Shown: positions 35,737 to 46,336, counted from the stretch's first letter. The stretch is 64,000 nucleotides of DNA from Ectothiorhodospira shaposhnikovii (GCF_022227765.1 NZ_JAJMLZ010000002.1:372001-436000); one strand, 5' to 3'. The notes: a model not told the origin generated them from the letters alone. Numbers and translations: made by a program.

Positions 35737-36173
35737 TGACCCCAGTTGCCGATCTCTGCGTTGATGCCTTCACCGCCCGGACGGCCGTCGGCGCCGAAGC
35801 TGTAGAGATCGAAATCGCCCCGGGTACCTGGATGCAGATACTGGTAAGGGTTGCCCCAGGGGTCCATGGGCAGGCGGTCGATATACCCGCCCTGGCGCCA
35901 GTTGCGCGGTTCCGGCTGGCCCGAGGGCCGCTGCACCAGAGCCTGCAGGCCCTGATCCGTGCTGGGGTAGACGAAATTGTCCAGACGGTAGAGGTTGAGG
36001 GCACTCTCCAGGGCGCGAATGTCGTTCTGCACCTTGGTGATACGGGCCTCGTCGGGACGATCCATGATCCGGGGCACGACGATGGCCGCCAGGATCCCCA
36101 GGATCACCACCACCACCATGACTTCGATGAGGGTGAAACCGCCTTGTCTGTGTGGATGGATGTTCATGCGCAT
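35733..36173 (-). CDS. gspG: Type II secretion major pseudopilin GspG
   Basis: The 146-residue protein has the leader HRQGG|FTLIEVMVVVVILGILAAIVVPRI, KVQNDIRALESALNLYRLDN and the C-terminal calcium-binding region typical of GspG (YPSTDQGLQALV, DPWGNPYQYL, DLYSFGADG). It is the main subunit of the pseudopilus that pushes substrates through GspD. The start may be Met1 or Met3. Confidence 0.97.
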   Translation of the reverse strand: MRMNIHPHRQGGFTLIEVMVVVVILGILAAIVVPRIMDRPDEARITKVQNDIRALESALNLYRLDNFVYPSTDQGLQALVQRPSGQPEPRNWRQGGYIDRLPMDPWGNPYQYLHPGTRGDFDLYSFGADGRPGGEGINAEIGNWGQ

Positions 36174-36198
36174 GCAATCCCCTTGTTGAATATGACCA

Positions 36199-37413
36199 CT
36201 AATTGACCAGCTGGTTGAGTTCGAAAATGGGCAACAGGATGGCCAGCACGATGACCAGCACCACCAGCCCCATCACCAGGATCAGCACCGGCTCCAGGAT
36301 GCCCATGATCATGGCGATGCGGGTTTCCAGTTCCCGCTCCTGGTTCACCGCCGCCCGCTCCAGCATCTCGTCCAGGGAGCCGCCGGCCTCGCCGCTACGG
36401 ATCAGGTGGACGGTCATGGGCGGGAAATAGCCGGACCGCTCCAGGGCCACGCCGATGCCGGAGCCCTCCCGCACCCGCTGGGCCACCGCCTGTACGGCTT
36501 CGCGCATGGGCCGATTGGAGATCACCTCGGCGGCGATGCGCAGGGATTCCAGCACCGCCACGCCGCTGGCCGAAAGAATGGACAGGGTGCGGGCGAAGCG
36601 GGCGGTATTCATGCCCCTGGTGAGGCGCCCCACCAGAGGCAGGCGCAGCAACAGGCGGTGCCAGGCCCGTAGCGGACCGGGCCGGCGCAGCAGATACCGA
36701 AACAGCAGACCGGCCGCCACCAGTGCCGCCAGCAGGATCAGACCATAATCCCGCAGGGCATCACTCACCGCGATCAGGGTGCGGGTGAGCCAGGGCAATT
36801 CCTGACCGATGCCGCTGAACACCTGGACCACCTCGGGGACCACGTAGGTGAGCAGGGCCACGGTCACCAGCACCGCCATGGTGGTGAGGATGGCCGGATA
36901 GAATAGGGCCAGCTGTATCTTCTGGCGCATCTGCTGACGATTTTCCGTGTAGTCGGCCAGACGCTCCAATACCACATCCAGGTGCCCGGACTGCTCCCCG
37001 GCGGCGACCGTGGTGCGATAGATATCGGGAAAGACATGGGGGAAATCCCCCAGGCCGCGGGCCAGGGAATGGCCTTCCATCACCCGGGTGCGCACGGCCA
37101 TGAGCATGCTGCGAATGCGGGCCTTCTCACTCTGGCGGGCCACCGTGCCCAGGGCCTCCTCCAGGGGCAGCCCCGAACGCACCAGGGTGGCCAGCTGACG
37201 GGTGAGCAGGGCCAGATCCATGGCACTGATGCCCCGAGACAGGCCCGGCAACCGTTGCCGCCGGCGTTCCCGCAACTGCACCGCCTCCACCGACAGCGGG
37301 GTCAGACCGCTCTCCCGCAGTTGCTGGCGGACCTGGCGGGGGGTATCCCCTTCCAGCACCCCGCGGACCTGACGTCCGGTGGGTTTCAGGGCTGTGTATT
37401 CAAAGGCGGGCAT
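36199..37413 (-). CDS. gspF: Type II secretion inner-membrane protein F
   Basis: The 404-residue protein begins MPAFEYTALKPTGRQVRGVLEGD, the conserved GspF start, and contains the two T2SSF repeats (LPLEEALGTVARQ and VLESLRIAAEVISN) with three membrane helices. It is the platform protein that couples GspE to the pseudopilus. The start at 37413 is set by the family N-terminus; 34 bp separate it from gspE. Confidence 0.96.
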   Translation of the reverse strand: MPAFEYTALKPTGRQVRGVLEGDTPRQVRQQLRESGLTPLSVEAVQLRERRRQRLPGLSRGISAMDLALLTRQLATLVRSGLPLEEALGTVARQSEKARIRSMLMAVRTRVMEGHSLARGLGDFPHVFPDIYRTTVAAGEQSGHLDVVLERLADYTENRQQMRQKIQLALFYPAILTTMAVLVTVALLTYVVPEVVQVFSGIGQELPWLTRTLIAVSDALRDYGLILLAALVAAGLLFRYLLRRPGPLRAWHRLLLRLPLVGRLTRGMNTARFARTLSILSASGVAVLESLRIAAEVISNRPMREAVQAVAQRVREGSGIGVALERSGYFPPMTVHLIRSGEAGGSLDEMLERAAVNQERELETRIAMIMGILEPVLILVMGLVVLVIVLAILLPIFELNQLVN

Positions 37414-37447
37414 GATTCGGTACGGGTATCCAGGGACGCATCGGCGG

Positions 37448-38992
37448 TCAATCTTCCTTGGTGACCCGCAGGACCTCCTCCGGCGTGGTGTGGCCGGCCA
37501 GGATGCGACGAATGCCGTCCTGGCGGATGCTGGCCGTACACTGGCGGGCGTGGCGTTCCATGGCCTGCTCGCCGGCGCCGTCATGGATCAGGGTGCGGAG
37601 GGTCTCGTCCACCTCCACCAGTTCGTAGATGCCGGTACGGCCCCGGTAGCCCAGGTGATTGCATTCGGGGCAACCCACGGCACGGAACAGGGTGTGTTCC
37701 CCCGGCGGCAACCCCAGCAGACGGCTGTCGGCCGCGGAGGCCCGGTACGGGGCCTTGCAGTGATCGCAGAGCAGGCGCACCAGGCGCTGGGCCAGCAGGC
37801 CCACCAGGGTGGAGGACAGCAGGAAGGGCTCCACGCCCATGTCCCGCAGCCGGGTCACCGCCCCCACCGCGGTATTGGTATGCAGGGTGGAAAAGACCAG
37901 ATGGCCGGTGAGACTGGCCTGGACGGCGATGTGGACCGTATCCACGTCACGGATCTCCCCCACCATCACCACGTCCGGGTCCTGCCGCAGGATGGCCCGC
38001 AACCCCCGGGCGAAGGTCATGTCCACCTTGCTGTTGATCTGGGTCTGGCCGATGCCGTCCAGATAGTATTCGATGGGATCTTCCACCGTGAGGATGTTGC
38101 GCTTGCGGTCATTGAGCTGGGACAGGGCCGCATAGAGGGTCGTGGTCTTGCCCGAACCGGTGGGGCCGGTGACCAGGATGATGCCGTGGGGCCGTGCAAT
38201 CACCCGCTGCATCACCGTCAGGGTGGCGGGGTCCATGCCCAGATGGCTCAGGTCAAGGCGCCCGGCCTGCTTGTCCAGCAGGCGCAGCACCACCCGCTCG
38301 CCGTGGCCGCAGGGCAGCGTGGAGACGCGCACGTCCACCGCCCGGCCCGCCAGCTTCAGGGAGATGCGCCCATCCTGGGGCAGACGTTTTTCCGCAATGT
38401 CCAGACGGGCCATGACCTTGATCCGCGAGGTGATCAGCGGTGCCAGGACCCTGGGCGGTTCCAGCACTTCACGCAACACCCCGTCCACCCGGAAACGCAC
38501 GGTAAGACGGTTCTCGAAGGGCTCGATATGGATGTCCGAGGCGTTTTCCTTGATGGCCTCGGTGAGCAGGGCATTGATGAGACGAATGATGGGGGCGTCA
38601 TCTTCCGTCTCCAGCAGATCTTCCGGTTCGGCCAGGCTCTGGGCGACGCTGTCCAGGTCCTCGTCTTCTCCCATGCCTTCCATCAGCTGCATGGCGTCGT
38701 TGCTGCTGCTCTCGTAGCGGGTGCGCAGCAGGAGGTCGAACTGTTCCGCCGGCACCGTTTCCAGGATCAGGGGGCGCCCCAGATGGCGACGCAGCTCGGC
38801 CAGGGTCTGACTGGCGACACCCGGTCGACAGACCACCCGCGGGACTCCGCCCGAGTCTTCCATGACCACGACCCCGTGACGCCGGGCAAAGCCGAAACTC
38901 ACCCCCCGCACCGGGGACGGAGCCGAGGCATCCCCATCCAGTGGAGTGACGGACAGCGCGTCCACGGCCTCCAGCGCGCCGCGGGCGTTCAT
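37448..38992 (-). CDS. gspE: Type II secretion ATPase GspE
   Basis: The 514-residue ATPase has Walker [12 protein letters not shown], Asp box [12 protein letters not shown], Walker B region and the GspE-specific tetracysteine zinc site CDHCKAPYR ... [12 protein letters not shown]. The N-terminal domain (about 100 residues) binds GspL. It drives pseudopilus assembly. The ATG overlaps the gspD stop by 4 nt. Confidence 0.97.
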   Translation of the reverse strand: MNARGALEAVDALSVTPLDGDASAPSPVRGVSFGFARRHGVVVMEDSGGVPRVVCRPGVASQTLAELRRHLGRPLILETVPAEQFDLLLRTRYESSSNDAMQLMEGMGEDEDLDSVAQSLAEPEDLLETEDDAPIIRLINALLTEAIKENASDIHIEPFENRLTVRFRVDGVLREVLEPPRVLAPLITSRIKVMARLDIAEKRLPQDGRISLKLAGRAVDVRVSTLPCGHGERVVLRLLDKQAGRLDLSHLGMDPATLTVMQRVIARPHGIILVTGPTGSGKTTTLYAALSQLNDRKRNILTVEDPIEYYLDGIGQTQINSKVDMTFARGLRAILRQDPDVVMVGEIRDVDTVHIAVQASLTGHLVFSTLHTNTAVGAVTRLRDMGVEPFLLSSTLVGLLAQRLVRLLCDHCKAPYRASAADSRLLGLPPGEHTLFRAVGCPECNHLGYRGRTGIYELVEVDETLRTLIHDGAGEQAMERHARQCTASIRQDGIRRILAGHTTPEEVLRVTKED

Positions 38993-40968
38993 TGACGCCC
39001 CGGTGGCGGCTGGATGGACAGGCCCCGCACCGTGGCGGCCGCGGAGGCCTCGAAGGGCGGTGGCAGATGCAGCAACGCTTCCCAGTCAGGCAGCACCGGC
39101 ACCGTGTCGTCGGGCATCATCAACACCCCCTGGGCACGGGACCGCAGCTGCTCGGCCCGGATGTAGTTGTACTTGGCCGCCGTCTGTCCGGTCATGTCAT
39201 TGTGGTCCCGAATGATCACCGGATGCAGGAAGACCATCAGATTGCGTTTTTCCTTGCTGGAGGTGTCGTAACGGAACAGCCGCCCGAGGCCGGGAATGTC
39301 GCCCAGGCCCGGCACCTTGTTGCGGGTCTGTACCAGGACATCATCGATCAGCCCGCCCAACACCACCATCTGCCCGTCGTCCACCATCACGCTGGTGCGC
39401 AGGCTGCGTTTGTTGGTGATCAGATCCGCGGCATCCTGGCCGCTGATCCTGGGGGCCACCTGGGAGACTTCCTGCTCGATCTCCAGTTTCACCGCATTGC
39501 CCTCGTTGATCTGGGGACGGACCGTGAGCTTCACCCCCACGTCCTGGCGCTGGATGGTGTCGAAGGCCTGACCGGACTGTTCGATGGCCCGACCGGAACG
39601 AAAGGGGACGTTCTGGCCGACGATGATCTCGGCCTCCTCGTTGTCCATGGTCAGCAGGCTGGGGGTGGAGAGGATGTTGCTGGCGGAATCTCCGGCCAAG
39701 GCCCGGATCAGGGTGGCGATGGTGGTCCCGCCGGACTGGCCGATGCCCCCCAGGGTCAGGCCATCCCCCAGGCTGGGCAGGTCCGTGCCGCCGGCCAGGA
39801 AACCCCGGGTCAGCTGATAAAGCCCGGAACCGGAGCTGCCGAAGTTGATGATCCCGACGCCGTCGCGCTCGGAGCCGATACCCCACTGAACCCCCAGTTC
39901 CCGGGCGCGCTCGGTGGACACTTCGGCGATGATCGCCTCCACCAGGACCTGGGCGCGGCGCACGTCCAGCTGCTGGATCACCGCGCGCATGTCCCGGATC
40001 ACATCCGGCGGCGCACTGATCACCACCGCATTGGTGCTCTCATGGGCTTGCACATGAATGCTGCCTCCTCGCCCGGCACCGGCCCCACCGCCGCCGGCCG
40101 CCTCCATGGAGGCGGCCAGCCCCCGAAGGACCTCGGCCACGTCCTCGGCCTTGGCGTAGCGCAGATAGATGACCCGGGTGTTGCCTCCCTCCATGGGAAT
40201 ATCCAGATGGGAAATCACCGCCCGCACGGGGATGCGGCGCTTGGGATCGCCGCTCAGCAGGATGCTGTTGGTGCGCTCGTCCGCCATCACCTGCAGGCGC
40301 GAGCCGGGGCGTTGACGACCTTCGGCCCCCTCCATGGTACTGATGATCCGCGCCACCTCCGCGGCGGCGGCATGCTGAAGCGGAATCACCTCCATGTCCT
40401 CCCGGCTTTCCTGGTCGATCCGGCCGATGATGCCCACCAACCGATTGACGTTGGCGGCGGTATCGGAGATGACCAGGGTATTGGATTCCGGGGACGCGGC
40501 CAGATGACCGCTCTGGGGGATCAGGGGCCGGAGGATGGGTACCAGCTGGGCCGCGTCCACGTGGGTCACCGAAATCACCCGGGTGACGTACTCATCCCCC
40601 TGCAACGGACTGCGCTCGGAGGCGGTGGGGACTTCCGCCTGCTTGGCGATGGCATCGGGTACCAGCTTGATCACTCCGTCGGTCTGGACGGCGGCAAAGC
40701 CATGAACCCGCAGTACCGACAGGAAGATCTCGTACAGTTCCGCGCGACTGACCGGACGACCCGAGACCAGGGTGACCCGACCGCGGACCCGGGGATCCAC
40801 GATGAAATTGGTCTGGGTCTCCTCGGAGACGTAGTTGATCAGGGCCTGGATATCCACGTCCCGGAAATTGAGGGTGGCGCCGTTTTCCTCGGCCACCGGC
40901 ACGACCGGCAGCAGGCAGGTGATCGCCAGCAGGCACAGGATCAAACACTTTCGGCAACGTCCACTCAT
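38989..40968 (-). CDS. gspD: Type II secretion outer-membrane secretin GspD
   Basis: The 659-residue precursor has a signal peptide, N0 domain ([20 protein letters not shown]), three N-domain repeats (one with a Gly-rich loop [11 protein letters not shown]) and a C-terminal secretin domain with [20 protein letters not shown] and VVLGGLIDD. It forms the outer-membrane channel. No pilotin gene (gspS) is adjacent. It follows gspC by 16 bp. Confidence 0.97.
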   Translation of the reverse strand: MSGRCRKCLILCLLAITCLLPVVPVAEENGATLNFRDVDIQALINYVSEETQTNFIVDPRVRGRVTLVSGRPVSRAELYEIFLSVLRVHGFAAVQTDGVIKLVPDAIAKQAEVPTASERSPLQGDEYVTRVISVTHVDAAQLVPILRPLIPQSGHLAASPESNTLVISDTAANVNRLVGIIGRIDQESREDMEVIPLQHAAAAEVARIISTMEGAEGRQRPGSRLQVMADERTNSILLSGDPKRRIPVRAVISHLDIPMEGGNTRVIYLRYAKAEDVAEVLRGLAASMEAAGGGGAGAGRGGSIHVQAHESTNAVVISAPPDVIRDMRAVIQQLDVRRAQVLVEAIIAEVSTERARELGVQWGIGSERDGVGIINFGSSGSGLYQLTRGFLAGGTDLPSLGDGLTLGGIGQSGGTTIATLIRALAGDSASNILSTPSLLTMDNEEAEIIVGQNVPFRSGRAIEQSGQAFDTIQRQDVGVKLTVRPQINEGNAVKLEIEQEVSQVAPRISGQDAADLITNKRSLRTSVMVDDGQMVVLGGLIDDVLVQTRNKVPGLGDIPGLGRLFRYDTSSKEKRNLMVFLHPVIIRDHNDMTGQTAAKYNYIRAEQLRSRAQGVLMMPDDTVPVLPDWEALLHLPPPFEASAAATVRGLSIQPPPGRQ

Positions 40969-40984
40969 GTAATGCAGCTCTCCA

Positions 40985-41914
40985 TCACTGCCCGATGGGC
41001 AGGGTCAATGACATGGCGCGGCCCTGACGCTCAAGGTCCAGGGTGACCTCGGTGACCTGTGCCAACTCGGCCATCAGGGCCTGGGGATCGCTGATGGCGT
41101 TGACCGGGGTGCCGTTGATCCCGGTTACCACATCGCCGGGGCGAAGTCCCGCCTGGCGGAACAGGGCCGGATCCCTGCGGGGGGAAACGGCAAACCCCTT
41201 CATCACCCCCTGCTCCATCACCGGCCGCACCCGGATGCTTTCCATGAACTGGGAAGGTTCCTGCAGCCAAGTATCCCGTCGCGTTGCCAGGCTGGCCGCC
41301 AGCCCCGCATCCCGCAACGGCGGTGCCGGCGCGGCGGTGCCGACCTGGGCGGGTTGAGAGGCCGGCACCACCGCCGCACTGTCCAGGGTCTCTCTGGGCA
41401 GGCGCAGCATTTCAAAGCGGCCTTCACGGGAGAGGATCACCCGATCACTGAAAATCTGTTCCAGCCGGGCACCTCCCGGCAACTCCGCGCCCACCCGGTA
41501 ATGCCGCTCATTCTGGCGATCATCGGCGATCAAGGCCACGCCCAGGACGGGCTCGGCAGAGGAGGCCACCACGCCCTTCAGCGTCAGGCGCAGGCGGGTT
41601 TCCGGTGCCTCCGTGGGCACCACCGGGGCTTCGGCCACGGCTTGCGCATGGCCGAACAGTTGCAAATCGGCCACGGCGGCCAAGCGGTGGACCTCATCGG
41701 CTCGGGACGTCGCGGCAAGGGGGTATGAAGGCAAGTCCCGCGCCACCGGCAGGGGCCCCGTCTCCCGCGGCGCAAACAAGGTCCAGGTGAGCTGCGCCAG
41801 TGTCCAGGCCAACATCACCACCAGCAACAGGGCCAGCCACTTCCCCAGGCGAGCCATGACCTCCGGGGTCGGGCCGGCGCCGTGTGCGGAAATGATCCTG
41901 GATGCGCTCAACAT
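40985..41914 (-). CDS. gspC: Type II secretion inner-membrane protein C
   Basis: The 309-residue protein has a cytoplasmic N-terminus, one membrane helix (LGKWLALLLVVMLAWTLAQLTW), the HR domain (LFGHAQAVAE ... LRLTLKGVVAS) and a C-terminal PDZ domain (FRQAGLRPGDVVTGINGTPVN). GspC links the inner-membrane platform with GspD and helps select substrates. The start is set at 41914; Met at 41857 is possible. It heads the operon, divergent from the FHA gene across about 155 bp. Confidence 0.93.
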   Translation of the reverse strand: MLSASRIISAHGAGPTPEVMARLGKWLALLLVVMLAWTLAQLTWTLFAPRETGPLPVARDLPSYPLAATSRADEVHRLAAVADLQLFGHAQAVAEAPVVPTEAPETRLRLTLKGVVASSAEPVLGVALIADDRQNERHYRVGAELPGGARLEQIFSDRVILSREGRFEMLRLPRETLDSAAVVPASQPAQVGTAAPAPPLRDAGLAASLATRRDTWLQEPSQFMESIRVRPVMEQGVMKGFAVSPRRDPALFRQAGLRPGDVVTGINGTPVNAISDPQALMAELAQVTEVTLDLERQGRAMSLTLPIGQ

Positions 41915-42070
41915 GGCGATAACCTGATGAGAAATAAGGCCAAGTGCAGCCGATCCTAGCATGGGGACGGACCCTGCCACCATGCCAAGTCCGTGACAGC
42001 GCCCCAGGTTTGCCCACGGACGATTGGTTTATACTGAGACGGTTTACATCTTGTCGCGGAGCACACGGGC

Positions 42071-42613
42071 ATGGATCTCAGAAGAAAGGGAGAGCGACGT
42101 CGCTACGAAAGACGCCCCAACTACCCGTTTCGGGACAGCTCCGGTGAATGGGTCACCAAGAATCGGCGCCGTCTGGTGGATCGCCGCAGCGGTGACGTCA
42201 CCGAGGATCGGGAACACACAACAGCCCCAGTCAGTGCACCCAAGCCCTCAAAGTCCGCCGAACAGCCGTCCGGCGGCAGCCTGCTCCTGCATTACCGTGA
42301 CGCGGTGGTCAATCTCCAGCCCACGGATGAGAGTTTCATGATGGGACGGAACCGGCAGTGCGACCTGGTCGTGCCCAAGGAATTCGTCTCCCGCCGCCAT
42401 GCCCGGGTCGAATGCCGCGATGGCGGGTTCGTACTCATTGACCAGAGCCTCAACGGCACCTACCTGCAGGACAAGACCGGCAAGATCCGTTTCCTCCACC
42501 AGGATGCCGCCCCCCTCACCGGATCCGGCTATCTGAGTCTGGGCTCTCCACTGACGGAAAACGCCGACAACCTGGTGTATTTCTACTGTCGGGAAAGCGC
42601 GCTCGTCACCTGA
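42071..42613 (+). CDS. FHA-domain protein
   Basis: The 180-residue protein has a highly basic N-terminal third (MDLRRKGERRRYERRP, then KNRRRLVDRR), a linker and a C-terminal forkhead-associated domain with FMMGRNRQCDLVVPKEFVSRRHARVECRDG and DQSLNGTYL: the Arg, Ser, Arg-His and Asn residues that bind phosphothreonine are present. It probably reads a Ser/Thr kinase signal or acts as a scaffold. It is divergent from gspC and its end overlaps the gpmI end by 8 bp. Confidence 0.85.
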   Translation: MDLRRKGERRRYERRPNYPFRDSSGEWVTKNRRRLVDRRSGDVTEDREHTTAPVSAPKPSKSAEQPSGGSLLLHYRDAVVNLQPTDESFMMGRNRQCDLVVPKEFVSRRHARVECRDGGFVLIDQSLNGTYLQDKTGKIRFLHQDAAPLTGSGYLSLGSPLTENADNLVYFYCRESALVT

Positions 42614-44153
42614 CGAAGGTATCGAGCAGCAACGACCTGCCGGTCATCTCCCGGGGCTGATCCAGCCCCATGAGCTGCAGCACAGTGGGTGCGATGGCGC
42701 TCAGGCCCGCGCCGGTCAGCAGATGCTTGACTCCGCTGTCGATGATCAGACAGGGCACCGGATACATGCTGTGCTGGGTGTGGGGTTCGCCGGTGGCGGG
42801 ATCGATCAATTCCTCGCAGTTGCCGTGGTCGGCGGTGAGGATCACGGAATACCCCTTTGCCACGGCCACGTCCAGCACCCGTCCCACGGCGGTATCCAAG
42901 GCTTCCACCGCGCTCACCACCGCTTCATAGACCGCGGTATGCCCCACCATGTCGCCATTGGCGAAGTTCACCAGGATGAAATCGTACTGACCGCTTTCCA
43001 GGGCCTGGATGGTGGCGTCGGCCACCTCGGGGGCACTCATCTCCGGCTTGAGATCGTAGGTGGCCACCTTGGGCGAAGGGATCATGACATGTTCTTCACC
43101 TTCAGCGGGGGCCTCCACGCCACCATTGAAGAAGAAGGTGACATGGGCGTATTTCTCCGTCTCGGCGCAATGAAACTGTTTCAGGCCCGCCTCGCTCAGG
43201 ACCCGTGACAGGGTCACCCGGGGACGCTCGGGCAGAAAGGCCACCGGCAGTTCATAGCGGGCATCATAGAGGGTCAGGCAGGTCACGGCGGCCGGGGTGA
43301 AATCGCCCCGATCGAAGTGGGCGAAATTCGGGCCGCTCAGGGCTTCCGTGAGCTGGCGGGGACGGTCATTGCGGAAGTTGAAGAACAGCACCGGGTCGCC
43401 GCCGCGAATCAGACCACTCTTGTCGATGACCCGGGGCTTGATGAATTCATCGGTTTCGCCCGCCTCGTGGGCGGCGGACAGGGCCGCGGCCGCACTGGAG
43501 GCCCGCGCACCCTTGCCGTGCACCATGGCATCAAAGGCCAGCTGGGTACGGTCCCAGCGCTTGTCGCGGTCCATGGCGTAATACCGGCCCGTCACGGTGG
43601 CGATCTGACCACCGCAGGATTTCAAGGCCTTTTCCAGCGCGGGAACATAACCGGGAGATGACTTGGGCGCGGTATCGCGGCCGTCGGTGATCATGTGGAT
43701 CGCCGGCCGGGCACGATGGCGGGCGCACAGATCGATCAGGGCGTGCAGGTGACGAAGGTGGCTATGCACCCCACCGTCGGACACCAGCCCCACCAGATGC
43801 AGGGGACGGCCGGCAGCGGCAGCGGCCTTTGCGGCTGCCGTCAGGGCCTCATTGTCCATGAAACTGCCGTCCTCGATGGCATCATCGATGCGCACCAGGT
43901 CCTGCCGGATGACGGCGCCGCAACCCAGGGTCAGGTGCCCCACCTCGGAATTGCCCATCTGCCCGTCCGGCAACCCCACGGCCCGGCCCGACGCCTCCAG
44001 CAAGGTATGGGGGTGGTTGGCGAAATACTGATCCAGCCGGGGCGTGGCGGCATCGTGATAGGCGTTGTTGAGCTTGCCCGGATTGACCCCCACCCCGTCC
44101 ATGATGACCAGCAACGTGGGACGACGGGGGGTGTTGAGGGAAGGCTGCGTCAT
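42606..44153 (-). CDS. gpmI: 2,3-bisphosphoglycerate-independent phosphoglycerate mutase
   Basis: The 515-residue enzyme has the catalytic Ser in GQMGNSEVGHLTLG, the N-terminal metal site MDGVGVNPGK and the C-terminal metal site ILTADHGNCEEL. It interconverts 3- and 2-phosphoglycerate and needs Mn2+. It abuts tatC (1 bp apart on the same strand) and may be read through from the his-tat operon. Confidence 0.97.
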   Translation of the reverse strand: MTQPSLNTPRRPTLLVIMDGVGVNPGKLNNAYHDAATPRLDQYFANHPHTLLEASGRAVGLPDGQMGNSEVGHLTLGCGAVIRQDLVRIDDAIEDGSFMDNEALTAAAKAAAAAGRPLHLVGLVSDGGVHSHLRHLHALIDLCARHRARPAIHMITDGRDTAPKSSPGYVPALEKALKSCGGQIATVTGRYYAMDRDKRWDRTQLAFDAMVHGKGARASSAAAALSAAHEAGETDEFIKPRVIDKSGLIRGGDPVLFFNFRNDRPRQLTEALSGPNFAHFDRGDFTPAAVTCLTLYDARYELPVAFLPERPRVTLSRVLSEAGLKQFHCAETEKYAHVTFFFNGGVEAPAEGEEHVMIPSPKVATYDLKPEMSAPEVADATIQALESGQYDFILVNFANGDMVGHTAVYEAVVSAVEALDTAVGRVLDVAVAKGYSVILTADHGNCEELIDPATGEPHTQHSMYPVPCLIIDSGVKHLLTGAGLSAIAPTVLQLMGLDQPREMTGRSLLLDTFVR

Positions 44154-45191
44154 TCAGTTGTCCTGTTTTGGCTTGGGATTATCCGAACCACCCCGTAGCC
44201 GACGCTCCTCCGCCTCGGCCTGATCCAGGGCTTCATCCATCTCAGACGCCGAAAGTGGCTGATCGGTTTCATTTCCGCGACCTTGGCGGGCACGGGCGGC
44301 GGCGGTGGCGGCCTTGGCGCGGGCCTTGGCGGCGGCCGCCGCGGCCCTGGCCGACAGGTCGGATGCCTCTTGCGCGGCGGCGGGGCGACCCGGCGGATCA
44401 TCGGCGGGCGGAGGGTCTTCCCCTTCCGCTGCCTCCCGGGCTGCCTTCTTCTTGACCAGAATCTTCGACAACACGATCCCGATCTCGAACAGCAACCACA
44501 TGGGCAACGCCAGCAGGGTCTGGGAAATGATGTCCGGCGGGGTGAGGATCATGCCGACCACGAACACGCCGACGATGACATAGGGCCGCTTGGCCGCCAG
44601 CTGCTGAGGCGTGGTCAGCCCCATGGCCACCAGCAGGATGGTGGCGATGGGCACTTCGAAGGCGATGCCAAAAGCCAAAAACAGCAGGATGACAAAATCC
44701 AGGTAGCGGGAAATGTCCGTCATCACCGCGACCCCTTCCGGGGCCGAGGCGGTGAAGAAGGCGAAGATCAGCGGGAAAACCACGAAATAGGCAAAAGCCA
44801 TCCCCAGATAGAACAGGATGGTGCTGGAGATGAGCAGGGGCATGGCCAGCCGCTTCTCGTGCCGGTACAACCCCGGAGCGATGAACGCCCAGGCCTGATA
44901 CAGCAGGAAGGGCACCGAGATCACGATCGCCAGCATCAATACCAGCTTGAAGGGGATCAGGAACGGCGCCGCCACCTCGATGGCGATCATGCTGCTGCCT
45001 TCCGGCAGGTGCACCATCAGCGGCCCGGCCAGGAAGGTGTAGATGGGATTGGCAAAGGGGAACAGCACCAGGAAGACCAGCAGGATTGCCAGCACGCTGC
45101 GCAGCAGCCGGGTACGCAGTTCCACCAGATGGGACAGCAGGGTCCCCTCGGCCTCGTTCCCGGCCTGGGGGGACTCGGAATTATGATTCAT
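44154..45191 (-). CDS. tatC: Twin-arginine translocase subunit TatC with long Ala-rich tail
   Basis: The 345-residue protein has the TatC core with six helices and the conserved HLVELRTRLLRS, FLLYQAWAFIAPGLYRHEKR and FGIAFEVPI. After the last helix a ~100-residue cytoplasmic tail follows, rich in Ala, Arg, Glu and Asp (ARAAAAAAKARAKAATAAARA), which makes it longer than the usual ~255 residues. TatC recognises twin-arginine signals. Start at 45191 overlaps tatB by 11 nt. Frame and codon use continue smoothly, so the tail is not a frameshift artefact. Confidence 0.96.
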   Translation of the reverse strand: MNHNSESPQAGNEAEGTLLSHLVELRTRLLRSVLAILLVFLVLFPFANPIYTFLAGPLMVHLPEGSSMIAIEVAAPFLIPFKLVLMLAIVISVPFLLYQAWAFIAPGLYRHEKRLAMPLLISSTILFYLGMAFAYFVVFPLIFAFFTASAPEGVAVMTDISRYLDFVILLFLAFGIAFEVPIATILLVAMGLTTPQQLAAKRPYVIVGVFVVGMILTPPDIISQTLLALPMWLLFEIGIVLSKILVKKKAAREAAEGEDPPPADDPPGRPAAAQEASDLSARAAAAAAKARAKAATAAARARQGRGNETDQPLSASEMDEALDQAEAEERRLRGGSDNPKPKQDN

Positions 45192-45597
45192 GGTCTGATT
45201 TCCGGGTCTGATCGGACTCGGGGGGCGTCGACGAGGCGGGAGGTTTACCGGCCCCGGCATCACCAGACGCCGCCGGAGCGTTGCCTTCCTTGACCTCATC
45301 CTCCACGGACCTGACCCGATCCCGGGTCTTGTCCACCGACCGACGCAGATCCTGCTCCGTATCCTGCATCATGGTCTTGAGGCGGCCGATCTCCCGCTCC
45401 TGGTCCTCAAGCATCTTCTTGAGTTCTTCGGTCCGCAACTCCTGTTCGATATCGGAGCGCACGCTGCTGACGAAACGACGGATCTTGCCGACCCAGCGAC
45501 CGATTTCACGGGCCAGCTTGGGCAGGCGTTCCGGCCCCACGACCAGAAGCGCCACCAGGCCGATGACGATGAGTTCCCAGAATCCGAAATCGAACAT
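45181..45597 (-). CDS. tatB: Sec-independent translocase protein TatB
   Basis: The 138-residue protein begins MFDFGFWELIVIGLVALLVVGPERLPKLARE, the diagnostic TatB start with the GPERLP hinge, followed by a charged amphipathic helix and a Pro-rich tail. It forms the receptor with TatC. It lies 83 bp after tatA and overlaps tatC. Confidence 0.97.
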   Translation of the reverse strand: MFDFGFWELIVIGLVALLVVGPERLPKLAREIGRWVGKIRRFVSSVRSDIEQELRTEELKKMLEDQEREIGRLKTMMQDTEQDLRRSVDKTRDRVRSVEDEVKEGNAPAASGDAGAGKPPASSTPPESDQTRKSDHES

Positions 45598-45680
45598 GCG
45601 TCCGTATCAACCGCCGCGGTTATGAGGATGGGTCGGGCGGGGCCTGACGGCCGCCGCCCGGCATGAAGACCTGTCGGGAA

Positions 45681-45950
45681 TCAGGAGTGACGCTCGCCTT
45701 CCCGGGTCTTGTTCTCGGTGGTGGCCTCGGCCTCGAATACGCGACCGGGCTTGTCTTCCAGGGGCTTGTGCTGCGTATCTTCATTACCCTTGTCGGCCTC
45801 GGCTTCGCCTTCACGGACCGATTGCCGGAAATTCTTGATGGCGCTGCCCAGATCGCCGCCCATGTTGCGCAGCTTCTTGGTCCCGAACAGCAGGACCACG
45901 ATGACCAGGATGATGAGCAATTGCCAGATGCTGATGCCGCCAAAACCCAT
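45681..45950 (-). CDS. tatA: Sec-independent translocase protein TatA
   Basis: The 89-residue protein has the N-terminal helix [29 protein letters not shown] with the FGTKKLR hinge and amphipathic helix, then a charged tail. It forms the translocation pore. Gene order hisE-tatA-tatB-tatC is the common gammaproteobacterial arrangement. Confidence 0.97.
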   Translation of the reverse strand: MGFGGISIWQLLIILVIVVLLFGTKKLRNMGGDLGSAIKNFRQSVREGEAEADKGNEDTQHKPLEDKPGRVFEAEATTENKTREGERHS

Positions 45951-46009
45951 GAGATGCCTCCAGATGTGTCAGTAATGTATCCGCTGTGATCCGTATCGTG
46001 AGCGGCGGA

Positions 46010-46336
46010 CTAGCGGGCGCCGCGCGCCGCCTTCTCCTCCAACCCCGACAGACCGAAACGCCGTTCCAGTTCCGCCAGCACCTGGCCCGGACCCAGCCCC
46101 TGCTGTGCCAGCATCACCAGGGTGTGGAACCACAGATCGGCGGTCTCATGGATCAGCTGCTCGGGATCGCCGTTCTTGGCGGCCACCACCGTCTCGGTGG
46201 CTTCCTCGCCCACCTTCTTGAGGATGCTGTCCAGCCCCTTGGCATACAGACTCGCCACATAGGAACTGGAGGCATCCGCGCCCTTGCGGGACTCCAGCAC
46301 CCGAGCCAGCTGTTCGAGGATGCGATCATCGGCCAT
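46010..46336 (-). CDS. hisE: Phosphoribosyl-ATP pyrophosphatase
   Basis: The 108-residue MazG-like enzyme has the [14 protein letters not shown] and [13 protein letters not shown] metal motifs. It carries out the second step of histidine biosynthesis. The start at 46336 ([18 protein letters not shown]) overlaps hisI by 11 nt. HisI and HisE are separate here, not fused as in enterobacteria. Confidence 0.96.
   Translation of the reverse strand: MADDRILEQLARVLESRKGADASSSYVASLYAKGLDSILKKVGEEATETVVAAKNGDPEQLIHETADLWFHTLVMLAQQGLGPGQVLAELERRFGLSGLEEKAARGAR

Noticed and set aside
38992-41046. 684-codon plus-strand open frame
   Set aside because: Antisense shadow of gspD.
44154-44475. TatC tail as a separate gene joined by a sequencing error
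   Set aside because: The frame and codon pattern run smoothly from the last helix to the stop, and no start with a ribosome site is present in the tail.
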